From Planctomycetota bacterium (lineage in GTDB: Bacteria; Planctomycetota; UBA1135; UBA2386), in assembly GCA_016794425.1 (NCBI GenBank), contig JAEUHR010000017.1:1-32669 (forward strand): DNA of 32,669 nt, in the 5' to 3' direction. Shown piece by piece: positions 27,101-32,669 of the stretch (the first letter of the stretch is position 1; each line of letters starts with the position of its first letter). The notes below the pieces were generated by a model. The model worked only from the letters and a program-made list of their open reading frames with translations. It was not told where the DNA came from and searched no databases. Position numbers and translations under genes: made by a program.

Positions 27101-27415
27101 GCGCTGCCGTTCGCTGCGCGTGGTCGGATCGGACAGCCCGTCGTCGCCGGTCTCCGCGCGCGGCAGCACGTGCGCGACCACGCCGAACGCCGCGAGGTCG
27201 GTCTGCAGCTGCAGGCTGTCGACGTCGTCGGCGGTCAGCACCAGCAGCGAGCCCTTGTGGTGCTGTCGCAGCAGCGCCAGCAGCAGGCCCGCGGCGGCGC
27301 CCCAGAGGCCGCCGGTCTTGCAGTGCGCGCCGCGCCGCACGTTCGCGAGCAGGTTCTGGCTCTGCGGCAGCCGGGCGAACTCGGCGAGCAGGTGGTCGGT
27401 GGGGGACGGCGGCAC
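24107..27415 (-). CDS. mfd: Transcription-repair coupling factor Mfd
   Basis: DNA translocase that removes RNA polymerase stalled at lesions and recruits UvrA for nucleotide excision repair; cytoplasmic. 1102 residues from GTG 27415, about the usual 1150. Domains: UvrB-homology module (about 1-270, with GECSVRGDVVDLFP at 172-185), RNA polymerase-interacting CarD-like domain (about 400-465, GDLVVHAVHGVARFEG), then the RecG-like motor with Walker A GDVGFGKTE (557-565), DEEQRFG (658-664), SATPIPRTL, VSTTIVENGLDIARAN and QLRGRVGRS, and the C-terminal TRCF domain ending in a basic Pro-rich tail. The start is uncertain: GTG 27457 adds 14 residues, and the open frame runs on into the preceding gene. 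Neither start has a clear ribosome binding site. It follows the ankyrin gene pair closely and may be transcribed with it. Confidence 0.97.
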   Translation of the reverse strand: MPPSPTDHLLAEFARLPQSQNLLANVRRGAHCKTGGLWGAAAGLLLALLRQHHKGSLLVLTADDVDSLQLQTDLAAFGVVAHVLPRAETGDDGLSDPTTRSERQRALQRQRQDRAPLLAGIEAMLQPVATPKSLGRAQLELRAGQKLDRAQVLGRAQAAGLRSVPLVLAPGECSVRGDVVDLFPMGADAAVRLEFFDDVLESVRTFDPSSQRTTAVHDHHVLALGAAAADEDGPVLKHLAPPNLLLAVYEPLRLEERTARIVAFDSSFAARVQELHDSLRPCPRVDLSSLPSHELDYKILSAGSAVGSGEADPAGRLRSVRGMQGRVLLFCRTPDEADRLREIFAHKGVDLAAEKVELLDGGISRGFRIPDLQTTALSNVEFAGVPQQARVRERAAVPSRAIQSFFELGPGDLVVHAVHGVARFEGTELVARGEGQEEHLRLCFQDDVKLLVPASKIHLVQKYVGSGGKAPLDKLGGKGFQRRKEQVQEALFDLAAELLEVQSRRALVQRPPYAQEPMERDFLDAFPFRDTDDQTRAWREIQQDLEKPQPMDRLLCGDVGFGKTELALRAAFRVAAAGRQVAVLAPTTILAEQHARTFRGRCEPFGLRVELLSRYRKPAERREVEAGLEKGTVDIVVGTHQLLAEGVAFHDLGLFVVDEEQRFGVRQKERLKQLRAEVDVLTLSATPIPRTLHGSLLGIRGISTLDNPPPGRQEVETRVLFRDDRVLQDALQRELARKGQVFVLHNRIAELEVLAGRLRQLAPGARIAIGHGQMSEAEIEKTVRAFVRGDFDVLVSTTIVENGLDIARANTILIDHADHFGLAELHQLRGRVGRSEAKAYCLLLLDRDEPPGLEARQRLKALEEFSHLGAGFAIAMKDLEIRGAGNLLGPQQSGHIASVGYDMYCQLLRSAVESARQQRPVHVHVVEVDVDLRVQAFLPQDFLTEPRQRLELLREMDEAIDDQHLAALEAELRDRYGKLPKPVQTLLRVFRLKHGLMALSVHGVQWVEQDRLVVRHAPGVPLGGAWLDCFADVRPVEAGKTHLMLPPKRGKARGGEDVLAFLLDAITGRAEVQPQRRRELPSAAPPARGRQKRPGPGKSLPF

Positions 27416-27483
27416 GGGGGTCGGCTTCGGGGCGGCGAGGCTACGGCAAGGCGGCACCCGGGGCACGCGCCGCTGCGCTGTCG

Positions 27484-27999
27484 TCAGCCGCCGTCGCGAT
27501 CGCCGTTCAGGTCCTTGTCGGTGGCTTCGCCGACCTGGTCGACGAACTCGATCGTCGCGCGCAGCCGCGCGACGACCGGGTCGTCCGGCGCCGGCCGGTC
27601 CGGCAGCGTGGTGACATCGACCTGGTCGGCGAAGCGGATCGACCACGAGCCGTCCGATTCGGCGAACAGGTAGTAGCTGCCGAACTTCTTGCAGTTCGTG
27701 AACACCTTGCGCAGCAGGTCGTCGCTCGGCGGTTCGGTGCCGTGCCAGACGGTCGTGTAGACCGTCACCATGCGCCGCGCACCGGCCGTGCCGGCTCTGG
27801 CACTGACGTACACGCGCTGCTGGCGGTTGCCGTCGTGGTCGTAGCGCAACACGTGGCTCGCGCCGCTCGCACTCGCGTCGTGGTGGAGACCGGTCGCCGC
27901 GACCGCCGCGGCGATGCGCTCGCGCAAGGGGTCCGCGGCGGGGTCCTGCGGCGCGGCCAGCACGAGGGCGCTGGTGAGGAACGTCAGGAGTCGGATCAC
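27484..27999 (-). CDS. Small secreted protein homologous to the C-terminus of its ankyrin neighbour
   Basis: 171 residues from GTG 27999; signal peptide about 1-18 (FLTSALVLAAPQ). The body aligns with the last 130 or so residues of the ankyrin protein upstream: shared LRY....NR.Q.VY, EPP...L.R..F, W.IRF and a following TTL, then a C-terminal helix. The strand-helix layout resembles YbjN/type III chaperone-like folds, which is inference. It could bind the same partner as the neighbour's domain, or bind or compete with that domain. GTGA overlap with the upstream stop and GAGGA six bases before the start indicate coupled translation. The tail (DLNGDRDGG) is acidic and probably disordered. Confidence 0.85.
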   Translation of the reverse strand: MIRLLTFLTSALVLAAPQDPAADPLRERIAAAVAATGLHHDASASGASHVLRYDHDGNRQQRVYVSARAGTAGARRMVTVYTTVWHGTEPPSDDLLRKVFTNCKKFGSYYLFAESDGSWSIRFADQVDVTTLPDRPAPDDPVVARLRATIEFVDQVGEATDKDLNGDRDGG

Positions 28000-30011
28000 A
28001 GGCGGTCCTCGGCGCCAGGGTTGGCGGTCCGTTCGAGTTGGTCGGCAGTCGACTGCACGATGTCGAGGTACTCGGCCAGATCGGCCGGCGTCAGCGTCGT
28101 CGGCGCCACGTAGCGGAAGCGGATGCGCCAGTTCGGCTGCTGCTCGGTCGCCGCCTCCAGCACCAGCCCGCCGAGCCCGAAGCGCTGCTGGAACAGCGAG
28201 CGCACCAGCTCGTTCGGCGGCGGCTCCGCCGCGTCGTAGACGAGGCTGTAGATCTCCTGGCCGGCGAGGTCGCCATGGGTCGTCACGGCCTTGCGCAGGT
28301 ACACGAGCTGGCTGCGGTTCGTCGCGCTGTCCGTGTAGCGCAGCTGCCAGACGCCACCGATGTCGTCGTTGTGCAGGCCGGCACGGCGCAGCGCGCGGCC
28401 GAGCGGCGGCAGATCGGCGTCGCCGGGCGGCGCGTGGCTCTCGAGCAGGACGACCACACCGAGGTAGCCGATCTCGTTGGCGACGTCGAGTGCCGATTGC
28501 GGCGGGCGCAGCGGCACCTCCCATTTGCGCCACGCGTCGGCGCCGTGTTCGAGCAGCCGGTGGATCGACGGTTCGTCCTGGCGCCGCACCGCGCGCACCA
28601 GCGGCGCATCGGACAGGATGGTCGGCGGCAGGTTCGGATCGGCGCCGGCTTCGAGCAGCGCTTTGATCGCGGCGTGGTTGGCGTGGTCGATCGCCTCGAG
28701 CAGCGGCGCGCCGCGCAGCGTGCAGCCGGCGTCGAGGTCGAGGTCCTTGCCGCCGCGGGCGAGCAGCCACTTCAGCTCGTCGATCGGGCCTTCGCCGGCC
28801 AGTTCGCCGACCGCGAGGTTGCGTGTCGCCGCGTCGGAACGCTCGAACAGCAGCTCTGCGACGTCGCGGTGGCCGCGGGCGCAGGCGGCGGCGAGCGCGG
28901 TCTGGAACAGCACCGGCGCCGACGCGTTGGCGCCGGCCGCGAGCAGCGCGCGCACGCAGCCGGCCGCGGTCGCGGCGTCGGCGATGCCGGCGGCCCGCAG
29001 CAGCGCGTGGTCGGCATGGCTCTGGGGCGCACCGGCGGCCAGCAGCTTCGCCATCACCGGCAGGTCGCCGTGTCCGGCTGCGACCGCCAGCGCGGGCGTC
29101 TGCAGACCGGCTTCGTGGTCGGCGGGAGCCCCGGCCGCGAGCAGCAGTTCGACGCGCTGCAGCCGATCGTCGGCCGCGTCGGCGGCGGTGCACAGGGCGT
29201 GGCCGAGTGCCCAGACGTCGGGTGCGGCGGCCAGCAGCGTGCGCAGCACTGCGAGCGAACCGGACTTGGCGGCGATCGCGAGCGGCGAGGTCACCGACCA
29301 GCCGTCGACCAGCATCAGACCTGGCCGCGCGCCTGCCTGCAGCAGCTCCTGGCACGCCTCGACGGAGCCTGTGCGCACCGCGTGGCCGAGGGCGCTGCGC
29401 ACGCCGTCGTTGCCGTTCGGGCTCGCGCCGGCCGCGATCGCCTGGCGCGCCGCGGCGAGGTCGTTCTGCGCCAGCGCCTGCAGCAGCGTCGCGTGGTGGT
29501 CGCGCGCAGTCTGCACGACGACTCGGGTCGCGTCGTCCGGCGCGTGCTCGCGGGCTTCCTGCTGGTCGTCGTCCTGCGCGTCGGGCCGCGCACCGAGCCG
29601 CACCAGCCGACGGATCGCGTCGGCATCGCCGATCCTCGCCGCGTACATCAGCGGCGTGTGGCCGGCGTCGTCGCCGAGTTCGAACCGGGCCCCGTGCGCC
29701 AGCAGCAGGTCGACCAGTTCGGGCCGTCGTGCGACCACCGCGTGGATCAGCGGCGTGCGGCCCGCGGTCGAGTCCGCGCCGGCGCCCATGCCGGTGTCCG
29801 GTGACGTGCCGGCCAGCAGTGCCTCGGTCACGACCGCCGCCTTGCCGGCGTCGATCGCCTCGCACAGCCGCCGCGCGCGCGCGGCGGCCTCGGCATCGTC
29901 GGGGGTGGGCCGATCCGGCGCGGGTTTCGGCAGCGGGAACGGCGGGTCCTGCGCCCGCGGCATCCCGCCGAGCGCGCACAGGAGCAGGGTGCTGACGAGG
30001 CGGGTGGGCAT
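27996..30011 (-). CDS. Secreted ankyrin-repeat protein
   Basis: 671 residues from ATG 30011, where a signal peptide begins (RLVSTLLLCALGGMPRAQ); the longer open frame adds only Arg/Pro-rich sequence. About 12 ankyrin repeats fill residues 60-530, with typical TPLIHAVVARRPELVDLLLAHGA and TPLMYAARIGDADAIRRLVRLGA units and some worn ones. The last 135 residues or so form a separate domain (GLHNDDIGGVWQLRYTD ... NWRIRFRYVAPTTL) homologous to the next gene's product. Ankyrin stacks are protein-binding scaffolds; export implies a partner in the periplasm or outside. No Shine-Dalgarno is visible. It heads a possible three-gene unit with the small paralogue and mfd, and is divergent from the gene at 30293. 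Confidence 0.9.
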   Translation of the reverse strand: MPTRLVSTLLLCALGGMPRAQDPPFPLPKPAPDRPTPDDAEAAARARRLCEAIDAGKAAVVTEALLAGTSPDTGMGAGADSTAGRTPLIHAVVARRPELVDLLLAHGARFELGDDAGHTPLMYAARIGDADAIRRLVRLGARPDAQDDDQQEAREHAPDDATRVVVQTARDHHATLLQALAQNDLAAARQAIAAGASPNGNDGVRSALGHAVRTGSVEACQELLQAGARPGLMLVDGWSVTSPLAIAAKSGSLAVLRTLLAAAPDVWALGHALCTAADAADDRLQRVELLLAAGAPADHEAGLQTPALAVAAGHGDLPVMAKLLAAGAPQSHADHALLRAAGIADAATAAGCVRALLAAGANASAPVLFQTALAAACARGHRDVAELLFERSDAATRNLAVGELAGEGPIDELKWLLARGGKDLDLDAGCTLRGAPLLEAIDHANHAAIKALLEAGADPNLPPTILSDAPLVRAVRRQDEPSIHRLLEHGADAWRKWEVPLRPPQSALDVANEIGYLGVVVLLESHAPPGDADLPPLGRALRRAGLHNDDIGGVWQLRYTDSATNRSQLVYLRKAVTTHGDLAGQEIYSLVYDAAEPPPNELVRSLFQQRFGLGGLVLEAATEQQPNWRIRFRYVAPTTLTPADLAEYLDIVQSTADQLERTANPGAEDRL

Positions 30012-30292
30012 GGGCGGCTTGTATCGGCCGGCCGGGGGGTTCGGTATCCGTCGTGGGCAGGTGCGCGGCTCGCGTCCAGAGGTGGGATCGGGCGCTGCCA
30101 TCGTCCGGTGCGTTCGCGGTCGCCCTTGTTGCGGCGGCACCCTGCCGCCCAGGGGTAGGGTCGACCGGGGACTGGATCGCGCGGTCGGTCCCGCATAGCG
30201 TGCCGCTGCCCCTGTTTTCCCGGGCAGGGGTACCCATCCGGCTGGAGGCCGCGTGGGGCCATGCAACCACCGGGCTTGGTCACCTCGTTTCC
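30012..30292. other. Divergent intergenic region with two hairpins, 281 bases
   Basis: It lies between the ankyrin gene (minus) and the secreted protein at 30293 (plus). It contains GGCGGCA-CCC-TGCCGCC (30133-30149, seven pairs) and overlapping alternatives CTGCCC/GGGCAG (30206-30211 with 30222-30227) and CCCCTG/CAGGGG (30209-30214 with 30225-30230) around a TTTTCCC loop. The two alternatives exclude each other, so the leader of the plus-strand gene could switch between them. No clear promoter boxes were found. Confidence 0.5.
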
Positions 30293-32179
30293 ATGCGCTC
30301 ACGCTTCCTTGCTCCGCTTTCCGCCAGCCTGATGCTGGCCGCCGCCGCCTCGGCGCAGTGCTTCGAACCGAACTTCGGCACTCCGCTCGGCATCGGCGAC
30401 GACGTCCTGTTCGCCACCCAGCCCATGGGCATCAACTTCCCGATGGGCGGTGCCTTTGCGACCTACGACCAGATCGCCGTAAACACGAACGGCTGCTGCT
30501 TCCTGTGGAACTCCACCGGTGGCGCGCTGACCGGCACGACGCCGACCGGCTACGGCGGCACGACTGCCGTCATGACCACCAACCTGGCCGGTGTCGCCGG
30601 CGGCGGTCCGCGCATCGCGCCCTACTGGCGCGACCTGAACATCCTGGCGGCGAACAACTCGCAGGTCTGGCTCAACAACACGATCCCGGGCAAGTGCGTC
30701 ATCACCTGGGAGAACGCCGTGCACTGGAACGTGGTCGGCGACGTGCCCTTCACGGTGCAGGCGCAGCTCGTCGAAGCGACCGGTGAGATCTGGTTCTTCT
30801 ACAGCGCGTCGGCGCACAACGCGAACATCGAGCCGCTGGCCGGTGTTTCCGAGGGTGGCGGCATCGCGGTCCCGGCGGCGACCGACTTCGCCACGCCGAC
30901 CGCCGGCGTGTCGACCTCGCGCATCGTCTACGAGACCTGGACCGCCGCGAACACGTTCGACCTCGCCGGCCAGGGTGTGTTGCTCGTGCCGAACGGCACC
31001 GGCTACGACCACGTGCCGCTGCCGTGCCCGATCGCCTCGAACCAGAACGTCGGTGCCGGCTGCCACGTCTACAATGTGCCGTCGCCGACCGAGTCGTTCT
31101 ACGAGCTGTATCCGGACGCGGTCGCGGCCTCGGCCGCGCTGCAGGGCAACGCGATGCTGCTCGTCCGGACCGGCACGGGTTACTCCGCGACCTGGCTGCC
31201 CGGTGCGGCGGCGGGTCTCTACGTGCCGCCGACCGGCGGCGCGACGCTGCTGCCGGTGAACGACGACGGTGACGACCTGGTCACGCTGCCGAGCCCGATG
31301 GTGACGAACAGCGGCCTGGTCTCGGCCGTACGCGTCAGCCACAACGGCATCATCACGCTGGCCAGCACGGCGAACAACCCGGGCGACTTCTCGCCGACCG
31401 GCCCGGAGCTCGCCGCCGCGACCGGCGAGGCCTTCTACTCGTGGTCGGACTTCCGCGACACCAACCTCACGCCGGTGCCGAGCGGCCGCGTGAAGACCGA
31501 GCAGGTGGGCGGACAGTTCCACATCACGTGGGAGAACGTCGACCACTGGGCCTCGCCGCAGGTGACGGCGCCGTGCACGCAGCAGTTCCAGATCGATCTG
31601 GCGACCGGCAACGTGACCTACGTCTGGACCCTGATCGACACCAACACGACCAGCACGTTCGGCACGTCCTACCTGGTCGGCTACACGGGCCCGGGCGCGA
31701 GCACGGATCCGGGTTCGATCAATCTGGCGACGGTGCTGCCGGCCACCACGACCAACAACCTGATCAGCAGCGGCATGTCGCTGTCGGCGTCGCCGACGCC
31801 GCGCATCAACCCGAGCACGCTGGTCACCTACACCGCGAACGGGCTGCCCGAGTTCCTGCCCGGCAGCGGGATCTACGTGTCGACGATGTTCCTCAGCGTG
31901 GTGCCGCTGCCCGGCGGCTTCGACCTGACGGGCGTCCTGACCACCGTGCCGGGCTGCAACGCCTACATCGCGACGCTCGACGTCGACATGGGCGGCCAGC
32001 TGACGCTGTTGCCGTCGGCGAGCTGGAGCGTCAACTACGACAACGTGACGTTCGCGCCGGGCAACGTGATCGGCGCCCAGGCGGTGGCCCTGTTCAACCC
32101 GGCGGTGGCGCTGCCGAACGGCGAAGCGGGCGGCTTCGTGCTCAGCAACGGCGTCGTCAGCACGACCCAGGTGAACTGA
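30293..32179 (+). CDS. Secreted protein with two nidogen-like modules and shared C-terminal domain
   Basis: 628 residues from ATG 30293; signal peptide about 1-22 (SLMLAAAASAQ), directly followed by CFEPNFGTPLGIGDD. Module 1 (about 25-250): IAVNTNGCCFLWN, PRIAPYWRDLNIL, CVITWENAVHW, EIWFFYSA, LAGVSEGGG. Module 2 (about 325-500): VRVSHNGIITLAS, FYSWSDF, FHITWENVDHW, NVTYVWTLID, YLVGYTGPG. The WENVDHW/WENAVHW match shows an internal duplication. The C-terminal domain (about 515-628) with LPEFLPGSGIYV, VPGCNAYIATLDV and LSNGVVSTTQV is shared with the genes at 20017 and 22738. Probably a surface or matrix protein. No ribosome binding site is visible; an ATG at 30261 is out of frame. Confidence 0.9.
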   Translation: MRSRFLAPLSASLMLAAAASAQCFEPNFGTPLGIGDDVLFATQPMGINFPMGGAFATYDQIAVNTNGCCFLWNSTGGALTGTTPTGYGGTTAVMTTNLAGVAGGGPRIAPYWRDLNILAANNSQVWLNNTIPGKCVITWENAVHWNVVGDVPFTVQAQLVEATGEIWFFYSASAHNANIEPLAGVSEGGGIAVPAATDFATPTAGVSTSRIVYETWTAANTFDLAGQGVLLVPNGTGYDHVPLPCPIASNQNVGAGCHVYNVPSPTESFYELYPDAVAASAALQGNAMLLVRTGTGYSATWLPGAAAGLYVPPTGGATLLPVNDDGDDLVTLPSPMVTNSGLVSAVRVSHNGIITLASTANNPGDFSPTGPELAAATGEAFYSWSDFRDTNLTPVPSGRVKTEQVGGQFHITWENVDHWASPQVTAPCTQQFQIDLATGNVTYVWTLIDTNTTSTFGTSYLVGYTGPGASTDPGSINLATVLPATTTNNLISSGMSLSASPTPRINPSTLVTYTANGLPEFLPGSGIYVSTMFLSVVPLPGGFDLTGVLTTVPGCNAYIATLDVDMGGQLTLLPSASWSVNYDNVTFAPGNVIGAQAVALFNPAVALPNGEAGGFVLSNGVVSTTQVN

Positions 32180-32193
32180 CGTTTGCCTGAGGC

Positions 32194-32254
32194 GCGGCCC
32201 CGCGGGGCCGCCGGCCTGCACCGCGAGCCTCGGGGTGAACCCTCGGGGCTCGCG
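32194..32254. terminator. Paired hairpins between convergent genes
   Basis: The first hairpin is GCGGCCCC/GGGGCCGC (32194-32201 with 32204-32211). The second, larger one has stem CGCGAGCC/GGCTCGCG (32222-32229 with 32247-32254) and an inner GGG-TGAA-CCC. They fill the gap between the plus-strand stop at 32179 and the minus-strand stop at 32291 and probably act as a bidirectional terminator; neither has a T-tract. Confidence 0.6.
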
Positions 32255-32290
32255 CTGCGTACGGGCAGGCCGCGCGCGCCCGCCGGCCGG

Positions 32291-32668
32291 TCAGGTGCCG
32301 AGCCGCATCCAGAGACCGTTGCTGAGCGTCAGGTCGCCGAGCAGCGGGCCGTTCGGGTCGGCGACGACGTACTGGCCGAACCACGACGTGCCGATCAGCG
32401 TCGGGTCGAACGGGATCGGCAGCAGTGTGCGCGCACGGCCGGCGCCGTCGGTCAGCACCGTCGGCAGGAAGATCCACGGCACGCCGACGAGGATGCGGCA
32501 GCCGTCGATCGCGAACAGCGACGGCGACAGGCTGGCAGCGACGAACGCGGCGCTGTTCGGCAGACCGCCGACCAGATCGATCGCGAACGCGGCGTTGCCG
32601 AGGCTCGGCAGGCCGAACGCCTGGATCGCCGGCGTGATGCCGCCGGTGCCGGGGCACAGGCTCGCACC
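32291..32668 (-). CDS. C-terminal domain of a secreted protein (N-terminus beyond window)
   Basis: 125 residues are visible, in frame to the window edge with no start codon required here. The reading opens GASLCPGTGGITPAIQAFG, continues LGNAAFAIDLVGGLP, GCRILVGVPWIFLPTVL and PIPFDPTLIGTSWFGQYVV, and ends LTLSNGLWMRLGT. It is the same domain as the last 114 residues of the gene at 17763-19925: both have a C/G-rich opening, a short AFAIDL/TFALTL strand, a PIP..P/C.(L/W)IG..(F/W) motif and a closing LS(N/D). In both it is at the extreme C-terminus, so a role in sorting or surface attachment is possible. Confidence 0.85.
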   Translation of the reverse strand, partial: GASLCPGTGGITPAIQAFGLPSLGNAAFAIDLVGGLPNSAAFVAASLSPSLFAIDGCRILVGVPWIFLPTVLTDGAGRARTLLPIPFDPTLIGTSWFGQYVVADPNGPLLGDLTLSNGLWMRLGT

Positions 32669-32669
32669 G

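Noticed and set aside
27416..27646. Upstream extension of mfd to the first start of its open frame
   Set aside because: It would run into the coding region of the preceding gene and adds an Arg-rich segment without similarity to Mfd. GTG 27415 or 27457 is more likely.
24290..27673. 1127-residue plus-strand open frame opposite mfd
   Set aside because: Mfd motifs are complete on the minus strand; the antisense product has no fold-like pattern.
30053..30292. N-terminal extension of the plus-strand gene starting at 30293
   Set aside because: A clear signal peptide starts at 30293; upstream translation is not protein-like and contains the intergenic hairpins.

Overview
The window is very GC-rich (about 70% by eye) and carries no RNA genes, insertion sequences, CRISPR arrays or phage genes that I can see. 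The organism is probably a member of the Planctomycetota. Five secreted proteins end in one of two C-terminal beta domains of a kind I associate with that phylum, nearly every gene starts with an Ala-rich signal peptide ending in A-Q, and there is a fused isobutyryl-CoA mutase. This assignment is inference; no marker gene for taxonomy is present.

Layout. 1-2823 (minus): C-terminally truncated icmF. 2918-3334 (minus): small NTF2/SnoaL-like protein. 3413-17101 (minus): a 13.7 kb head-to-tail run of nine genes encoding ten amidohydrolase-fold units, all with N-terminal signal peptides. Neighbours overlap by 1 or 4 bases, except for one 13-base gap. 17295-17618 (minus): DUF2853 protein, separated from the run by a strong hairpin. 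17763-19925 and 20017-22431 (minus) and 22738-24048 (plus): large secreted surface-type proteins. 24107-27415 (minus): mfd. 27484-30011 (minus): a secreted ankyrin-repeat protein and a small secreted protein that share a homologous domain and overlap by 4 bases; mfd may be their third gene. 30293-32179 (plus): another secreted protein with two nidogen-like modules. 32291-end (minus): C-terminus of a further secreted protein, converging on the previous gene across a pair of hairpins.

The main point of interest is the amidohydrolase operon. Only two adjacent genes (7459-8817 and 6207-7445) keep the complete metal-site set (HxH, Lys, His, His, Asp). The other eight units keep the N-terminal beta-sandwich, a shared PG...G...K loop and the C-terminal GSLExGKDAD...GDPL signature, but have lost most or all metal ligands. 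It reads as two active exported hydrolases translated together with eight pseudoenzyme paralogues. A hetero-oligomeric exported complex, or a set of non-catalytic binding paralogues, is a reasonable hypothesis that the sequence alone cannot settle.

The housekeeping content is mfd (transcription-coupled repair) and icmF (B12-dependent acyl-CoA rearrangement). Long open frames on the strand opposite most genes are by-products of the high GC content and are left out.
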